Notes under the pieces: generated by a model
Databases searched by the model: none
Seen by the model: only the letters and a program-made list of their open reading frames with translations
What the model was told of the DNA's origin: nothing
In this document: positions 23,553 through 35,664 of the stretch, one piece after another
Numbering within the stretch: position 1 is the stretch's first letter
Layout of the letters: every line of letters starts with the position of its first letter
NCBI GenBank assembly: GCA_003117195.1
Contig: BDSI01000016.1
Span: 434,001-498,000, forward strand
From: Eudorina sp. 2006-703-Eu-15
Taxonomy: Eukaryota > Chlorophyta > Chlorophyceae > Chlamydomonadales > Volvocaceae
Reading direction: 5' to 3'
DNA length: 64,000 bases
Translations under genes and position numbers: made by a program

Positions 23553-23739
23553 TTGCACGGAGCCGTACCTTTGTACGACACGCAACTTTTACATGCATAT
23601 TGTTCTCTCATCGAGGCTGACTCGTACGGAAGAGCAGCTGGGGATGTACGTACGGCGGACGGCTGACGTACATGGTGGGAGACCGCTGTAGCACAGCAGG
23701 TCAGGCAGTGTGAGAAGCAGGAGCTGTTTGTCCTTTCTA

Positions 23740-23965
23740 TTATTTGACAGCAGTGATGGCAATTGGCAGTTACATGGACTGTGTCTAGTATTAGTGTGCC
23801 GCAAGGAGGCGTGAGTGCGCATGATTATTTGGCAGCAGTGATGGCGATTGGCAGTTACATGAACTGGCTTGCCCTGGTAAACACCGGTGATCCCTTTGGG
23901 GTCCGCTGTAACGTTCATTCATTCATTCATGAACTGTGTCTAGTATTAGCGTGCCGCAAGGAGGC
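23740..23965. repeat. Imperfect direct duplication
   Basis: GGCAGTTACATG and GTGCCGCAAGGAGGCGTGAG each occur twice in the same order within 225 bp, the second time separated by an insert containing an ATTC run. Confidence 0.75.
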
Positions 23966-24472
23966 GTGAGTGCGTGCGTGCGTGAGTGTATGGATCGGTC
24001 CGCGAGAGGCAGCGACTGGACCGGACAACCGTGCTCCGAGCATGCTCGCTAATTACCGGACTAGCCGGCAGCGAGCATCACACCGCAATTCGCCATGATA
24101 ATAGCTTACAAGTATATAATTAATTCCGCCCTATTAATGCATCATGCGAGCATGGTTGTTACCCTGCTTTCCGAGGCGAACGCTTCCAAGACATTAGCAC
24201 CTAAGTCCTCTTCCGCACTACGCGGCGAATCTCCCATCAAAATGGTTGTAAAGATACAACTCTGATAATGATCTTCTTTGATGAGGAGAGCATGTTCGTT
24301 TGCCGAAGGATTTGGAGAACTGCCTGCCGAGCAGAGGCCTTCATGCCCACCGTAAAAACAGCCATGCGCTAAAACTCAGGTCATTTCGGTCCTCCATATG
24401 TAATAGCTAGAATGAATTGAGCGTGAAAGCACGTGGACCTACCGTCGAAATAAGACTGGCGCGGTCTTCGCT

Positions 24473-24960
24473 GCTCGCTGTCCATGGAACCTGAGCTCTC
24501 GAGCCCGCGGCAGAAAGGTCAAAGCCGAACCGCTTCAGCATTCATAAACAAATCAATTAACGCGTTCTGTCCGGCGAGCTTGCGCACATTACCACGGACT
24601 TGCGGTCAGTTGCGGCGTCGGTGCTCGCTGTCCATGGAACCGGAGCTCTTGAGCCCGCGGCGAAGGGGTCAACGCTGAACCGCTAAATTTAACCTCAAAT
24701 CCATCTGTGTAATTGTTTTGTCCAGCGAGCTTGCCCCCCTGCCGGAGACTTGCGGTCAGTTGCGGCTGTGCATCGAACCGGAGCTCTTGAGCCAGCGGCG
24801 GAGAGATCAAAGCTGAACCGCAGCAGTCACCACAAATCCATCCTTTTAATAGATTTTTCGGGCGAGCTTGCCCCCCCGCCGGGGACTTGTGGTCAGGTGG
24901 GGCTCGCTGTGCATCGAACCGGACCTCTTGCGCCCGCGGCGGAGAGGCCAAAGCTGAAGC
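24473..24960. repeat. Satellite of about 140 bp, 3.5 copies
   Basis: Units start near 24473, 24622, 24763 and 24900. Each carries a block like GGAACCGGAGCTCTTGAGCC, then GCGGCGGAGAGG, then GCTGAACCGC, followed by an AT-rich spacer and a GGCGAGCTTGC...ACTTGCGGTCAGTTGCGG block. Units have diverged at many positions, so the array is not new. Confidence 0.9.
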
Positions 24961-25186
24961 ATTCCCATACATAACTGTCAATCATTAAAAAATCTCATCT
25001 GCTTAGGTAGCTCCACATTGGCAAGCCACATGAAATTTTATTGTCTTCGGATCCTGAAGTACGGCTTGAGGGCCTGAGATAAATAAAATAGGCCGTCAGG
25101 TCAAGTCAAGCTATGCATGACATCATTCATTGCATCAATTACGTAATTATACAATGATATATAGTAGAAAATACGGACAAGGATGC

Positions 25187-25275
25187 CTTTGGGTGCTGAC
25201 ACGGCCAAGTCGTCGCGACAAGTCGCGACTCGATGCGACGGACGCGACCCGGGTCCACTGGGTCCACATTAACAT
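25187..25275. repeat. Dispersed element with TCGCGACT repeats, copy 1
   Basis: GGATGCCTTTGGGTGCTGAC, a short run of GTCGCGACT variants, then GACGCGACCCGGGTCCACT and ATTAACAT. The same order occurs at 34557-34695, where the central run is expanded. Confidence 0.8.
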
Positions 25276-26279
25276 ACAACACCAAAATTTAGGCAGTATT
25301 GTTAAAACGATATAGGAATGCGTAAGTACTGTGAGCTAGGTAATGACAAGCTATAATGTTCGTCGACGGACGTTGAAGTTGTTACAAACGGTAGGCCAAC
25401 GTTCCGCAACACTAAGCAATGGAAACAAGGCATCGAGTAGCAGCATATATGTGTAAATTAATTTGTTTATAAATTAATACAGAATTACATCATGCGCGCA
25501 TCGTGGGCGACGGCTAAAAGCCCACCCATGCGCGGTATCAGGCGGTATCAGGCAACGCGGATCCATCCAATGCGTAACAGGCTAGCAGTTTCAGCTTTAG
25601 TCATTTATACTGATCTCTTGTACTCCTGACACGGCGTGGGTGGTTCCCGGTTGGTGCTGGCCGAATGGTGCCTACCTAGATGACCTCCCGTGTTCGGCTT
25701 TGACCGGGACCAGTGCGCTCGATCTTGAGGCGCCTCTTGACCACTTGCGCGGCGGGGCCGTGGCCTGGCGGGTGCATTAGAATGCACAATAATTGAAACT
25801 ATCCCTGCCTTCTCTCCCCAGCCCGCAGTCCAACACATCGTCGAGATATACATAAAAGGAAATCGGGATAGCCGTTGGCCCCTTCTTGCGCGCAAGAATT
25901 TGCACTGAGTGATGTACTACAGTCGGCAACCGGTGATCGTAGCCCTTCGGGACTTTTGGTTGTCGACGCGGTTGTTCGCGACCGCTCGATCGCGACTGTC
26001 ACACTTGTAGAAACCGACAAACTGGCAGTTGCGTGCTACAGCCGATTGGAATCCGGCCAACTCGGATGCATAATCACGATGATGAGGGTTCAAGTTGAGA
26101 ATGTTGGCGAGAACCCTATTTTGCGCCGGCTAATGGTCAGCCGCGCGCTGCGTGCACACCAACTTCACTGTGGCCGTACGTCCGTTTTGTGTACAGCAGT
26201 TTCCGTACTGTCTACACCCGCTCATAAATATTGCCTGACGCTCATCGCAACCAGTAAACGGTTATACTAAAGATCTCAA

Positions 26280-28245
26280 ATGAGTGTTACAGTGCAGCAG
26301 ATTCCTTATGTTTGGTTGTTTGTTAGCGCAGTGGCAAGCAGCTGTTGGGCTGCCGCAATCGATCATGTGTTGGTGAACCATCCCGGGAATGGGATGAACG
26401 TTCGCGGTGGCTTCATAGCGGTCCATGAGCAGGTCCCCCCAAATTTTCCAAAGACCCACCGCGTGGTTTCGAAATCTTCTACTTGCCACGATCACGCCTC
26501 CTCACTACGCGAGCCATACTCTTCAGATTATTGGAGGCGCTCGAACCTGGATGAGCTCAACGTATCCGCTCCGCTCTCCTATTGGAGCTGGGAAGGCAAA
26601 TTCTCGGCAGCGGCCTTCAACCGGTCTGCGCAAGACCCCACCACCTTCAAGTACAAAATCGCGGGCGGAAAGCTGTATGCCGACACTGCAAACCACGCGC
26701 CGACAAACGTCCCCAGGAAGGTCGCGACTGAGCTGCTGCTGCAGTTCGTCATGTACCTGTTTCCCCTCCCGGACATGGAATTCCTTCTCCGTTTCGGCGA
26801 TGAGAATGGAGCCAACCAGCCGATCATCACCTACACCTCCTACAGACCGAGCGCCAATGCAGGGTTTACGATGCCCTCGGGGCATATCTGGCAACAGTCC
26901 TTGGGTCCCACGCAGACAGCAGCCTATCACGCGTGCCTGCGGGAAAGGTGAGTTACGATGCGCCCACGTCTGTGCCGTTGGTTATGTGCTAGGTTTGTTA
27001 ATTCTTCGTGCGCTAGCTGTGCTGCTGGGCTCGGTCCATTCCTGATGACAATCGATGTTGTCAGCAGGCAGGGTGGCTCATTGCTGCTGGCAGCGCACTG
27101 ATGACTAACCCGGGTATCCATCGCGCACTGCTTTAGGCCCACCACACATGTACGACCATGTAGCACAATGTACGACCATAGCCAGCTTTCGCTTGTGCAC
27201 GCACCCATCCACTCACCCTGTCCAGGTACCCGCCCCACAAGCGCAAGCCCATGGCCGTTTGGCGTGGAACCAGCACAGGCATCGTTCTCCAGCCGGTGAA
27301 TCTGGAGCACTGCCTCAAGGTCGGTCACTACGGTATCTGAGCTCAGTGCGTTGTCGAGCGTCCGCACGAAATTAGTAACCGTTACAAGGTGGACCCATAG
27401 TCCCGACCGGGCGTTCCAACGGCTCAGATAGCTCGAAGATAGGCGCCTAATCTCGTACGTGTAACGTGTTGCTCGCCCCTATCCAGCCACCTCGTTCGTT
27501 CCCCTCCATCACTCGTGTTGGTGCGAATCCATCCCAGTCACTCAGTTGACATAGATCTTCCATATTCTTGGATTAACACACGACGTTACTGAAACCTTAT
27601 GCCCCAACTGCCTCTGTCTATCTCATCCATGCGCGCCCGCAGTTGGTCCGTGTGCAGCTGCACATGCTCTCCCGCGAGCACCCCGACCTGATGGACACGC
27701 GGCTTATTCGGTTGAACCAGCAATGTGCCCAGTACCTGGCGCCGGTCATCAACGACACGGCGCAAGGCATGCGCCCCGAGGACTACAACGAGTACTGCGT
27801 CATCCTGGATGCCGATGGGAATGGCTGGTCCGACCGCTTCCTGGTGCAGCTGGTGCACTCTCCCACAGTCATTATGAAGCAGGCCACCAACCTGACTGCC
27901 TTCGCCGAGCACCTGTACCCTCCTGGCCACGCAATCGAGCAGTTCGATGGGGACGTCACGACCCTGGTGGACAAGGTCCGGCGTATTGTGGCGGACTGCC
28001 AGGCTGGTGAGCAGTCGCAGGGGCAGGCTATGGTGCGCCGCATGCAGTACACGTCGCGGGTGCTCCTGGACCATCTGGGTATCGCACGCGCGATGGCGTA
28101 CACGCTGCTGACGTACAAGCAGCGGGCTGGCTTCCAATTCGCGTCATCCCTGGAGGGGTTTGAGAGGCTGTCGCAGCCCCTGAGCGCCTACCGTACATTG
28201 CCACCGGAGGTGATTGCGGATATGGCCAAGTGGCTGGAGAGTTAA
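26280..28245 (+). CDS. Secretory-pathway glycosyltransferase, CAP10/GT90 type, copy 2 (intact)
   Basis: Three exons, 26280-26947, 27226-27319 and 27643-28245, with phases 2 then 0; 454 residues. The N-terminus has a hydrophobic signal or anchor segment (VWLFVSAVASSCWAAA, about residues 10-25), placing the enzyme in the ER/Golgi. CAP10-like features include the LPDMEFLLRFGDE stretch in exon 1, the basic RYPPHKRKPMAVWRG segment across the exon 1-2 junction (compare the K-x-x-W-R-G of CAP10 proteins), and the exon 3 block DADGNGWSDRF...VIMKQ...LYPPGHAIEQFD, matching the conserved C-terminal half of that domain. GT90 enzymes move xylose, glucose or similar sugars onto proteins or glycans; donor and acceptor cannot be read here. 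The gene sits between two Pro-rich secreted-protein genes, possible substrates (inference). It is the only undamaged copy of three in this window. Confidence 0.85.
27375..27412 (+). repeat. Dispersed GTAACCGTTAC element
   Basis: GTAACCGTTACAAGGTGGAC followed by CC..AGTCCCGACCGGGCGTTCCAA. Similar sequences occur at 29904, 32625-32669 (reverse), 33781-33807 (reverse) and 35751. Confidence 0.85.
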
Positions 28246-28883
28246 TTGCGAGCCGGAAAGGGTACGTTCGTAGGCGAGATAGAGGCGCTTAGGCTTCTCC
28301 GTTAAAAAGCTCCGATGCTGGATTGGAAAGCGCTTCGTTCTCTGTTTAGTTGTACGGACGGAGCCGTACTGTTGTACGACATGCAGCTGCTACATTCATC
28401 TCATGGAGATAGACCCGGAAAGGAAGATAGAGCAGCTGGGAACGTGTACATGGCTGACGTCGCCACAGGCCGCCGCCATAGATAGCATGGCAGCAGGGCA
28501 GGTAGGCAACAGTGGGATCAGCGGGAATGCCGTTGTTCCGTCTGCTTGGCAGCAGTGATGGCAACCGGCGGTCGCAGGCGCGTGTCTAATATGTGCGTGC
28601 CGCATGATGAAGGCGTGCGTGGATGTACATATGTGTGTATGGATGTGTCGACATGGGTAGATGGATGTGCAGTGGTGCAGTGGTGCAGAGATCTTTGAAC
28701 TGCGTCATAGGACATCAGGCAGGGCGGCTTGTTGCTTGCCCGATTGGTTTGTTGGTTCCGGCCCTAGCTTATTTCGAATGCTTCGAGTTGACGATGTCCA
28801 TCGACCAATCTGCTAACTAGCAACTTGCAGCAGGTTCTGTCTGTGTCGCTCGTCGGGCGCTTACTTGTGGCTGCTCGATCGAT

Positions 28884-28990
28884 CCTCCGCCCGACGACCT
28901 GCCCGTACGGTCCCCCAACCGATCTACCTGCCCGTACGGCCCCCCAACCGACCTGCCTGTACGGTTCCCAAACCGACCTGCCCTTGTGGT
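28884..28990. repeat. 30-bp tandem repeat, about four copies
   Basis: Units contain CGACCTGCCCGTACGGTCCC followed by CCAAC, diverging toward the 3' end. Confidence 0.85.
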
Positions 28991-29330
28991 CCCTCCGCCC
29001 GGCGGGCTGCTGTTCATGCCTGTGCCCGGTGTGGATAGATGGGGTGGGCGAACCCACGGACCCGCGGAGCGCGGACCCACGGGTGATCCGAACGGGACAA
29101 TCGAACGAACGCGTACGGTTGTAACAGCGACTCGAATGAATCCGGACGAAGCCCATCCCAGTGTGCGTGTCGACCGATGAGAAGTACGTGAAGTGGTGGA
29201 CGGGCCGCCATGAATGCAGTCACATGACCCGCACATGACCCCTTCTTAATGAGTGACGGCCGGGCTGATGACATGTGTGTCGTGTGACATGAACGTACAT
29301 TTTTCTAACGTACAATTTCTATTCCAAAAC

Positions 29331-29424
29331 TTTCCGCCGGTTGATGATAAGCAAGATATTTAGCTAGGCGGGTCGTTCTTTCCGCCGGTTGATGATAAGC
29401 CAGGTACATAGCCAGGCGGGTCGT
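29331..29424. repeat. 47-bp direct repeat, two copies
   Basis: TTTCCGCCGGTTGATGATAAGC followed about 15 bases later by AGGCGGGTCGT occurs twice back to back. Confidence 0.9.
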
Positions 29425-29903
29425 CGGGTGTGGTTTTCCAAGAGCACGAGAGGCATCCTGACGTTAGTTCCGCAGTCCGCGGTGTAAGATGCAGCGGATC
29501 ACCGGACGGTTGGCGACCGACCCATTTGGGTTTCCTTCCGAATTTGTGAGCGTCTGTACGGCGCTTTGCCGTACTAGCTGACACGCGGTTGCTGTCGTTG
29601 CCTGCCTGGTGTGCTGCTGCACGGTTGATGCCTGGTGTGCTGCTGCATGACCAGGTGGAGCGAGGTGGAAGAGTGCGCAATCCCAGATTTTATAAGGGGC
29701 CGAAAGGTGCCGCTAAAGGTGTACGTGAGGTCTTGACCCCGGCCCAAAGCTGCCTGGACCCGGTTAACATTGCCTGCTGGTGGGGGCTCGGACGCACACC
29801 GTATCGCTGGATTCAGCTCATGTTGGTTGATTCGCAGGGGTTGTGAGTGGTGGACCAGTTACAACGGTGGCGTAGGGTTGAAACCGCTGGATGAGGATGG
29901 AAT

Positions 29904-29947
29904 GTAACCGTTACAAGGTGGAGCCGTATCCCGACCGGGTGTTCCAA
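29904..29947 (+). repeat. Dispersed GTAACCGTTAC element
   Basis: GTAACCGTTACAAGGTGGAG followed by CCGTATCCCGACCGGGTGTTCCAA, close to the copy at 27375. Confidence 0.85.
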
Positions 29948-30599
29948 TAGGCCCAGGCGCTGTAACGTTCATTTCATTCATTCATTCAGGCCGAGATGGC
30001 TCGTGATGGATGAGGGTGATGTCGATCATTAGGTTAATGTGTTGTAGTGGACCGTCGGGTTGTGAAAATTGATGATTGTAAGTAACCGTTACAACGTGTC
30101 GCGACCGGGATTGATCATCACATCACATCACATCCCGACGTGCGCATGCCGATACTTTATTATGCAACGACTACAGTACCTCCCTCGCTCCGCCCTCCGC
30201 CCACCCGCCCGCCCGCCCTGTTCCCACCCGCCTGCCTGCCCTCCTGCCACCCTAACGGACAACCCGGCTTTGGACAGATGTTGTCGCTGTACATACAGCG
30301 TCTCATGCCTTACATTCCGAACCATGACGAAGACCAACCAACTGAACATGTAACCTCGTAATCAGCTCGCAGCGCGCGCGGTAAGTGTCAACTGTCGAGC
30401 CTATGACGGAAACACACTACGGCACACCTGTACGATATCCGTACTGGCCGCTCGCTTGTCGAACAATATCTCATGCACGAGCGACCCACGCACATGCATC
30501 ACCGGCATGACCCGCATGACAACAGGCTCAGATCGCCGTTGGCACACCGAAAAGTAAAATGGGTCCTACATCATCGCTGCTGCTACGTCATCCTAACTG

Positions 30600-33500
30600 C
30601 TACGTCATCGCAAACAGCAAGGAGAGCAAGGTAGTGGTCAGGAGCGTAGCCAGCACGCCAAGCACACCTCTGACCGTCGTCGCAGAACCGGCGGCGGTTT
30701 GTTGCTGACCCGACTGACGCGACTGATTGATTGGCGCCCCGCAATGCGGCGACGGCGGCAGAGGCGGGAAGGGCGACGGCGGCAGAGGCGGCGAAGGTGG
30801 CCGCGGCGGCGGATGGGGCGGGCGCGGGGGCTGTGGCGGCGGCGACGGCGGTTGGGGAGGCGGCGGCGAGGGCGGCGGGGAGGGCGGCGGCGGCGGGGAC
30901 GGCGGCGGCGACGGCGGTGACGGAGGCGCCGGCGGCGGCGATGGTTTCGAAGCGCGCCATGCCATGGTTACGGAAGCGCTCATAGCTGCGACTCTGTTGA
31001 CCTGGTCGAGCGGGGGAACTCGGAAGACGAAGGTGACGTCACTGACGTTGCCGTACGGCACTTCTAGACTGATGTTTGCTGCCGTACTAACCACCTCCCG
31101 TACCTCCGCCGGTGTGCCCCTGACGTCCGGGTTGGCGTCAGCGAATCGTACGACCACCCCCAGGCTGACGTTGGGGTGCCGTCCGAAGCTGAGGACGTAG
31201 CTGCCGGGCCACATGGCGGGGAGCGGGTAGCGCCGGAACACGGCCACGAACCCGCTGTCGGACAGGGAGGGCGGCAGGGCGGTGAAGTTCCAACCCCAAG
31301 AGAAGACAACTCTCTGGTAGGAATCAACTGCGGGCGGGGGTGCACACACGGCCGCGAGCACCGCCGCCGGGGAGTCGGCGGCCGTGGCGGCAAGTTGCAC
31401 GAGCTTGGGCGACCAAGATATGGACGAACGTACGGCACCGTACGGGCCGTACGGATCGGCCTCCGAGGTCCAGGCGTCCGCGGGCCGTAACAAAGATATG
31501 ACGCCGAAGGAGTTCGAGCAGGCGTTGGCGTTGGCGTTGGCGGTGATGGCGGCGGTGGCGGCGAGCGAGGAGGACGAGGAGGACGAGGAGGAGTACGGCA
31601 CCCGGGTGCATACCTGCGGCATGGCATACCGTATGACTGCTGGGGCTTGCCCTGGTAGGTAACGTTCATCCGAGTCAGGTGAGGGGGGTTGCCCCGGGGT
31701 TAATGGGTGACACCCACAGGCCACAGCCACACACACCCATACACACACACGCCGAACAGCACACACACACACACACACACGCCCCGACCCACCTCCACAG
31801 AGTAGCGGTTGCCGCCGCCGTCCGACCCCGCCAGCACGAACAACCCCCGCGGGTAGTCCGACCCCGGCAGCTGCAACCGGCTGCTGCTGGGGCCGGGGGC
31901 GACACCGCCGCCGGCGCCGGGCCCGCCATCGAGTGTGGCGGGGGGTTTTGGGACGAAGACCGCTTGCCCCAGGTCGGCAGACGACTCAGCGGCGTCCTGG
32001 GTGGCACACGCCTCGGCGGCGGCGCACAAGGCCAGGGGTGCGGTGCGGCTGCGGCCAGAGGCCTACGTCCGAACCGAGCAGGGAGGGACACGGGGCAGCG
32101 GGTCCAGGGGGGGGATGGGAGGGGGGGGCCCTAGGCGGGCTGGCTTGAGCTGGACACCGGTGGGCTTCACTGGGCCGGGCTGGGCCGTGGATTTCGGGTT
32201 GAGCTGCCGTACATGCCACGTCGAACGTTTCCCGTCCGAAATTCCGTGCGAGGAGCACATAGCTGACGTTTGGAGCTTGATTGGCAAGTGTAGCAATTAC
32301 AGTACACACTCAAACACGCACACACACACACAAAACACGATCTGGGTGTCATCTTTCCCCACCTCGACTGTGTACTCGTAGCGGGCTGGCGTGGTGGCGG
32401 CGGCTCCGTTGCCGTACGGCGGTGTGAACAGGAAGCGGCGGAAGCGGTAGTCGGTCCCGTTGAGGGTCACCCAGGCGCAGGGGAGCGAGCCGGCGACCAC
32501 CTGCGGACGTCGCCCGGCGAGTGGAGACAGTTTCAGACCGAAGGGAGGGGCCACTCTTTAGGGTTTTGTGACTATTCCAAAACAGCTCACACACACATAC
32601 TGTCGCTATGAGCTATCTGGGCCCGTTGGAACACCCGGTTGGGATACGGGTCCACCTTGTAACGGTTACATTACATAATGTCACCGATGACCCGCGGGGT
32701 TCACCGTAACATCATTAATAAAACATACCCGTTGGGGTCCGCTGTAACATTCATTCATTCATACCCAGTCCTGTCTAGACGACCCAAAAACACTCATCCG
32801 TTCATCCAACACACACTTACCACGTGCCTGGCCCCTTACGACCCTCCCTCTTAACCGGCATACCCTGCCAGTTGCATATCCCCCCACATCCTTAATAATA
32901 ATAATAATCCCCCTTTTAATGCCCCGGTCCGTGCACTCCGCTCGATATCTCGTCCCGAATGTTGATCTTCCGCGTGTCCCACCCGCATGCGTGCGGGTTA
33001 GGGGTTTGGCCGCGTCGCCGGTTTACTGTTATATGATTCATGCACCATCATTTATTACCACCACCGCCACCACCACACCCTCAGTCAAGTGTCGATTGCC
33101 CAGGCTCGTAAAACGGGAAGCAAGCGCGTAAGTAGGTGGTGAAACCCCCGAGAAACCCGGTTTCCCTTTTCATTTTAACCCCGAGACACGGCCTAGCTGC
33201 GGCTCACCGTGAGGTCCTCGGGCGGGTAGGGAGGCGGTGGACTCGGCGTCAGCGGCGGCGAGGGGGGCGCGTCCGGCGGCGGCATAGACGGCACCCGCGG
33301 CGGCGGCCGCGGCGAGGGCCGTGGCGGGCGCGGACTGGGTGGCCGAGGCTGCGACGGAGGCGCGGCTGGCGGGGAGGGTGGTGGCGGGGGGGCGGGGGGC
33401 GGTGGCGGGGGTGCCGGCGGGCGTGGCGGCTGTGGTTTCGGAGGTCTTGGCGATGGTGGGTCCGACGGCCATGCGGGCGGGTCTGGGAGCCCGGGCAGTG

Positions 33501-34377
33501 TTGGGGGGGCCAGCGGAGGTGGCGGAGGCGGGGAGGTAGGGGTGATGTACGGCTCGGAGGGGGCCGCGTACGACAGCTGTGGCGCTGGGGGTGGGTGGGC
33601 CGTGTCCGGTGCTTGAGGCGGCGGCGGCGGCGGCGGCGATCTACGAGCAAGGGTTGGTTTGCGAGGTAGGGGCAGGAGGTGCGGAGGTGTGGTGCACAGG
33701 GGTAAGCATACCCGTCGGTCCTCCGAAGGTCGGGGGGAAGGATAAAGAGCTGTCGAGCAGACGGCGCACCAGCCAGGTCGAGATACGGGTCCACCTTATA
33801 ACGGTTACATTACGCAGGCCGAGGGGCCAAGGCGGTCCGCGGCTCCGATCCGATGATTCTAAAAAACTTTTGAATGTCGCCGAAGCTTCAGCTGTGTGCA
33901 GTGCAGCGTGTCACAGTGCGCGCCTGGCAGCGAATTTCCCCCAACGGAGGATGTATTGTACGGCAATCACGCTGCCCGTCTGCCTAAATCATTTTCCACG
34001 GGTGTCGGGCATGCTTGCCCTTACAGTTTACGGTGTGTAGGTCATACACTGTTACACGCTATGCTATTATTGCGCAAGAGTTGCAGCGAGTGGGAGGCAG
34101 CGGGCCGCGCTGACGCGCGCTGACCTCAAGCTGACGCATGACACAGACTGATACATGGCACTTACCGTGCCACGATGGGTGACTGACTGGGGAGTGGCAG
34201 GCTCGGACCTAGCGGGAGCGGAGGGCTGGGTACTGAATACAGGCTGGGCGCTGGGGTGGAGTCCGCGGCCGCCTCCGACGGCGAGTTCGCGGACGCCACC
34301 GGCACTGACAGCAGCTGCAACGCGACAACGGCAAGGCCGAGGACCAATGTCGCGCTTGTGAACTTCATCATTTCCAT
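30600..34377 (-). CDS. Secreted, Pro-rich, GPI-anchored-type protein with one novel module
   Basis: Five exons on the minus strand: 34377-34166, 33637-33208, 32500-32363, 32062-31793, 31613-30600; 687 residues, phases 2, 0, 0, 0. Order: signal peptide (MKFTSATLVLGLAVVALQLL within the first exon), a Pro-rich shaft of about 140 residues ending PPPPYPPEDLT, one module (about 215-560), a second Ser-Pro-rich shaft, and a hydrophobic C-terminus (VRGVLGVLATLL...LLSLLFAM) fitting a GPI signal. The module shares its landmarks with the two modules of the gene at 13677-19690: LPCAWV, YSVE, VCTRVP, FSWGWNFTALPP and the PNVSL sequon. The splice site between YSVE and VCTRVP is kept, as in module 1 of the other gene; module 2 there has lost it. 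Family unknown; a cell-surface or matrix location is inferred from the signal, shaft and tail. Confidence 0.82.
32625..32669 (-). repeat. Dispersed GTAACCGTTAC element (intron copy)
   Basis: The reverse complement reads GTAACCGTTACAAGGTGGAC then CCGTATCCCAACCGGGTGTTCCAA. It lies in intron 2 of the one-module gene. Confidence 0.85.
33781..33807 (-). repeat. Dispersed GTAACCGTTAC element (short intron copy)
   Basis: The reverse complement reads GTAACCGTTATAAGGTGGAC then CCGTATC. It lies in intron 1 of the one-module gene. Confidence 0.8.
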
Positions 34378-34556
34378 ATTTCCAAAGTCACTCCAGTATG
34401 GTCAAAGTTACAATTGCTTGGCTCAGGGACTACCGAGGATTACGGTTCAATATAAGATGTCATTCCTTTCTTCAGGGCATCCAAAGCATGATCGTAAATC
34501 AATTCGTGATAGTAATTAATTAGATATATCTTGAATAAAAGCGGTAAATGTACGCA

Positions 34557-34695
34557 CCAAGATGTCTTTGGGTGCTGACACGACCTTGGTTGTCGCGACT
34601 CGTCGCGACTCGACGCGACTCGACACGACTCGACACGACTCGACGCGACTCGACGCGACACGGACACGACCTGGATTCACTTGCCGGGCATTAAC
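34557..34695. repeat. Dispersed element with TCGCGACT repeats, copy 2
   Basis: GATGTCTTTGGGTGCTGACAC, then about nine units of a 10-bp CGACTCGACG-type repeat, then GACACGACCTGGATTCACT and ATTAACAT. It matches 25187-25275 at both ends, with an expanded middle. Confidence 0.85.
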
Positions 34696-35346
34696 ATGCG
34701 GCATTCAGACATAGGCCGCACTTGGACAACAATATGAGTTCTACCGCGATTTACATTTGCATGTATTTTAGTTTGTCGACTTGAGGCGCCGCCTGTTGGA
34801 CATTGTATGGCAGCATTCGATTACAAACGTTGCCACGCTGTTTTTGGACAATGGATGCTAGGCACCCTAGACTATACATGCGCACAAAATCCTGTTCTTG
34901 TGTAAATCCAGAATGTCATCAAGGGCGACGGGTGAGCCCAACCGTCCTCCATACCCGACCGTGTCGACACCCTCGAATAATCCGGGTACACGGCCGTGTG
35001 ATCAAGTAACACACACACTCGTGACACAGAGTTTACACCGCCTGTGGGTTTACAGACGTTAGTTAAGCGGGGCGTGCGTGATTTCATTCGCAGTCAATGC
35101 CCACCGTCCGTACGACATGTACGTCAAATGCACTGGATCGATCCCCCACAGCCTGCTTCCCCGCAAGCCCATTCGTCACGAACCGACGGTTCTGCAGTTC
35201 TTCCCCCCTCCTCCCCTTGCATCGTCGCAAGGTCCATATCACCTACCAGATCAAAGGCACGTGCAAGGATCGATCGGAACCGGACAAGCCGCCGTCATTT
35301 TAAAGTAACCGTCTTGCTGGTTGGTTGATGGATCACGGAATCTGGC

Positions 35347-35664
<318 letters not shown>

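Larger units (their letters stand above)
23553..26279. other. Intergenic, satellite-rich and AT-richer region
   Basis: No supported gene. The part to about 24000 resembles the 3' flank of GT90 copy 2 (28345-28640), marking the extent of the tandem duplication. It contains a direct duplication at 23740-23965, the 140-bp satellite at 24473-24960, and the TCGCGAC-rich element at 25187-25275. The region 24000-25600 is strikingly AT-richer than the flanking genes. Confidence 0.6.
28246..30599. other. Intergenic region between GT90 copy 2 and the one-module gene
   Basis: No supported gene. It holds the GT90 3' flank, a 30-bp tandem repeat at 28884-28990, a 47-bp direct repeat at 29331-29424, a smaller CCTGGTGTGCTGCTGCA duplication near 29606-29647, and GTAACCGTTAC elements at 29904 and 30082. 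An ATTC run near 29970-29985 repeats a motif also seen near 23915 and 32750. Confidence 0.6.
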
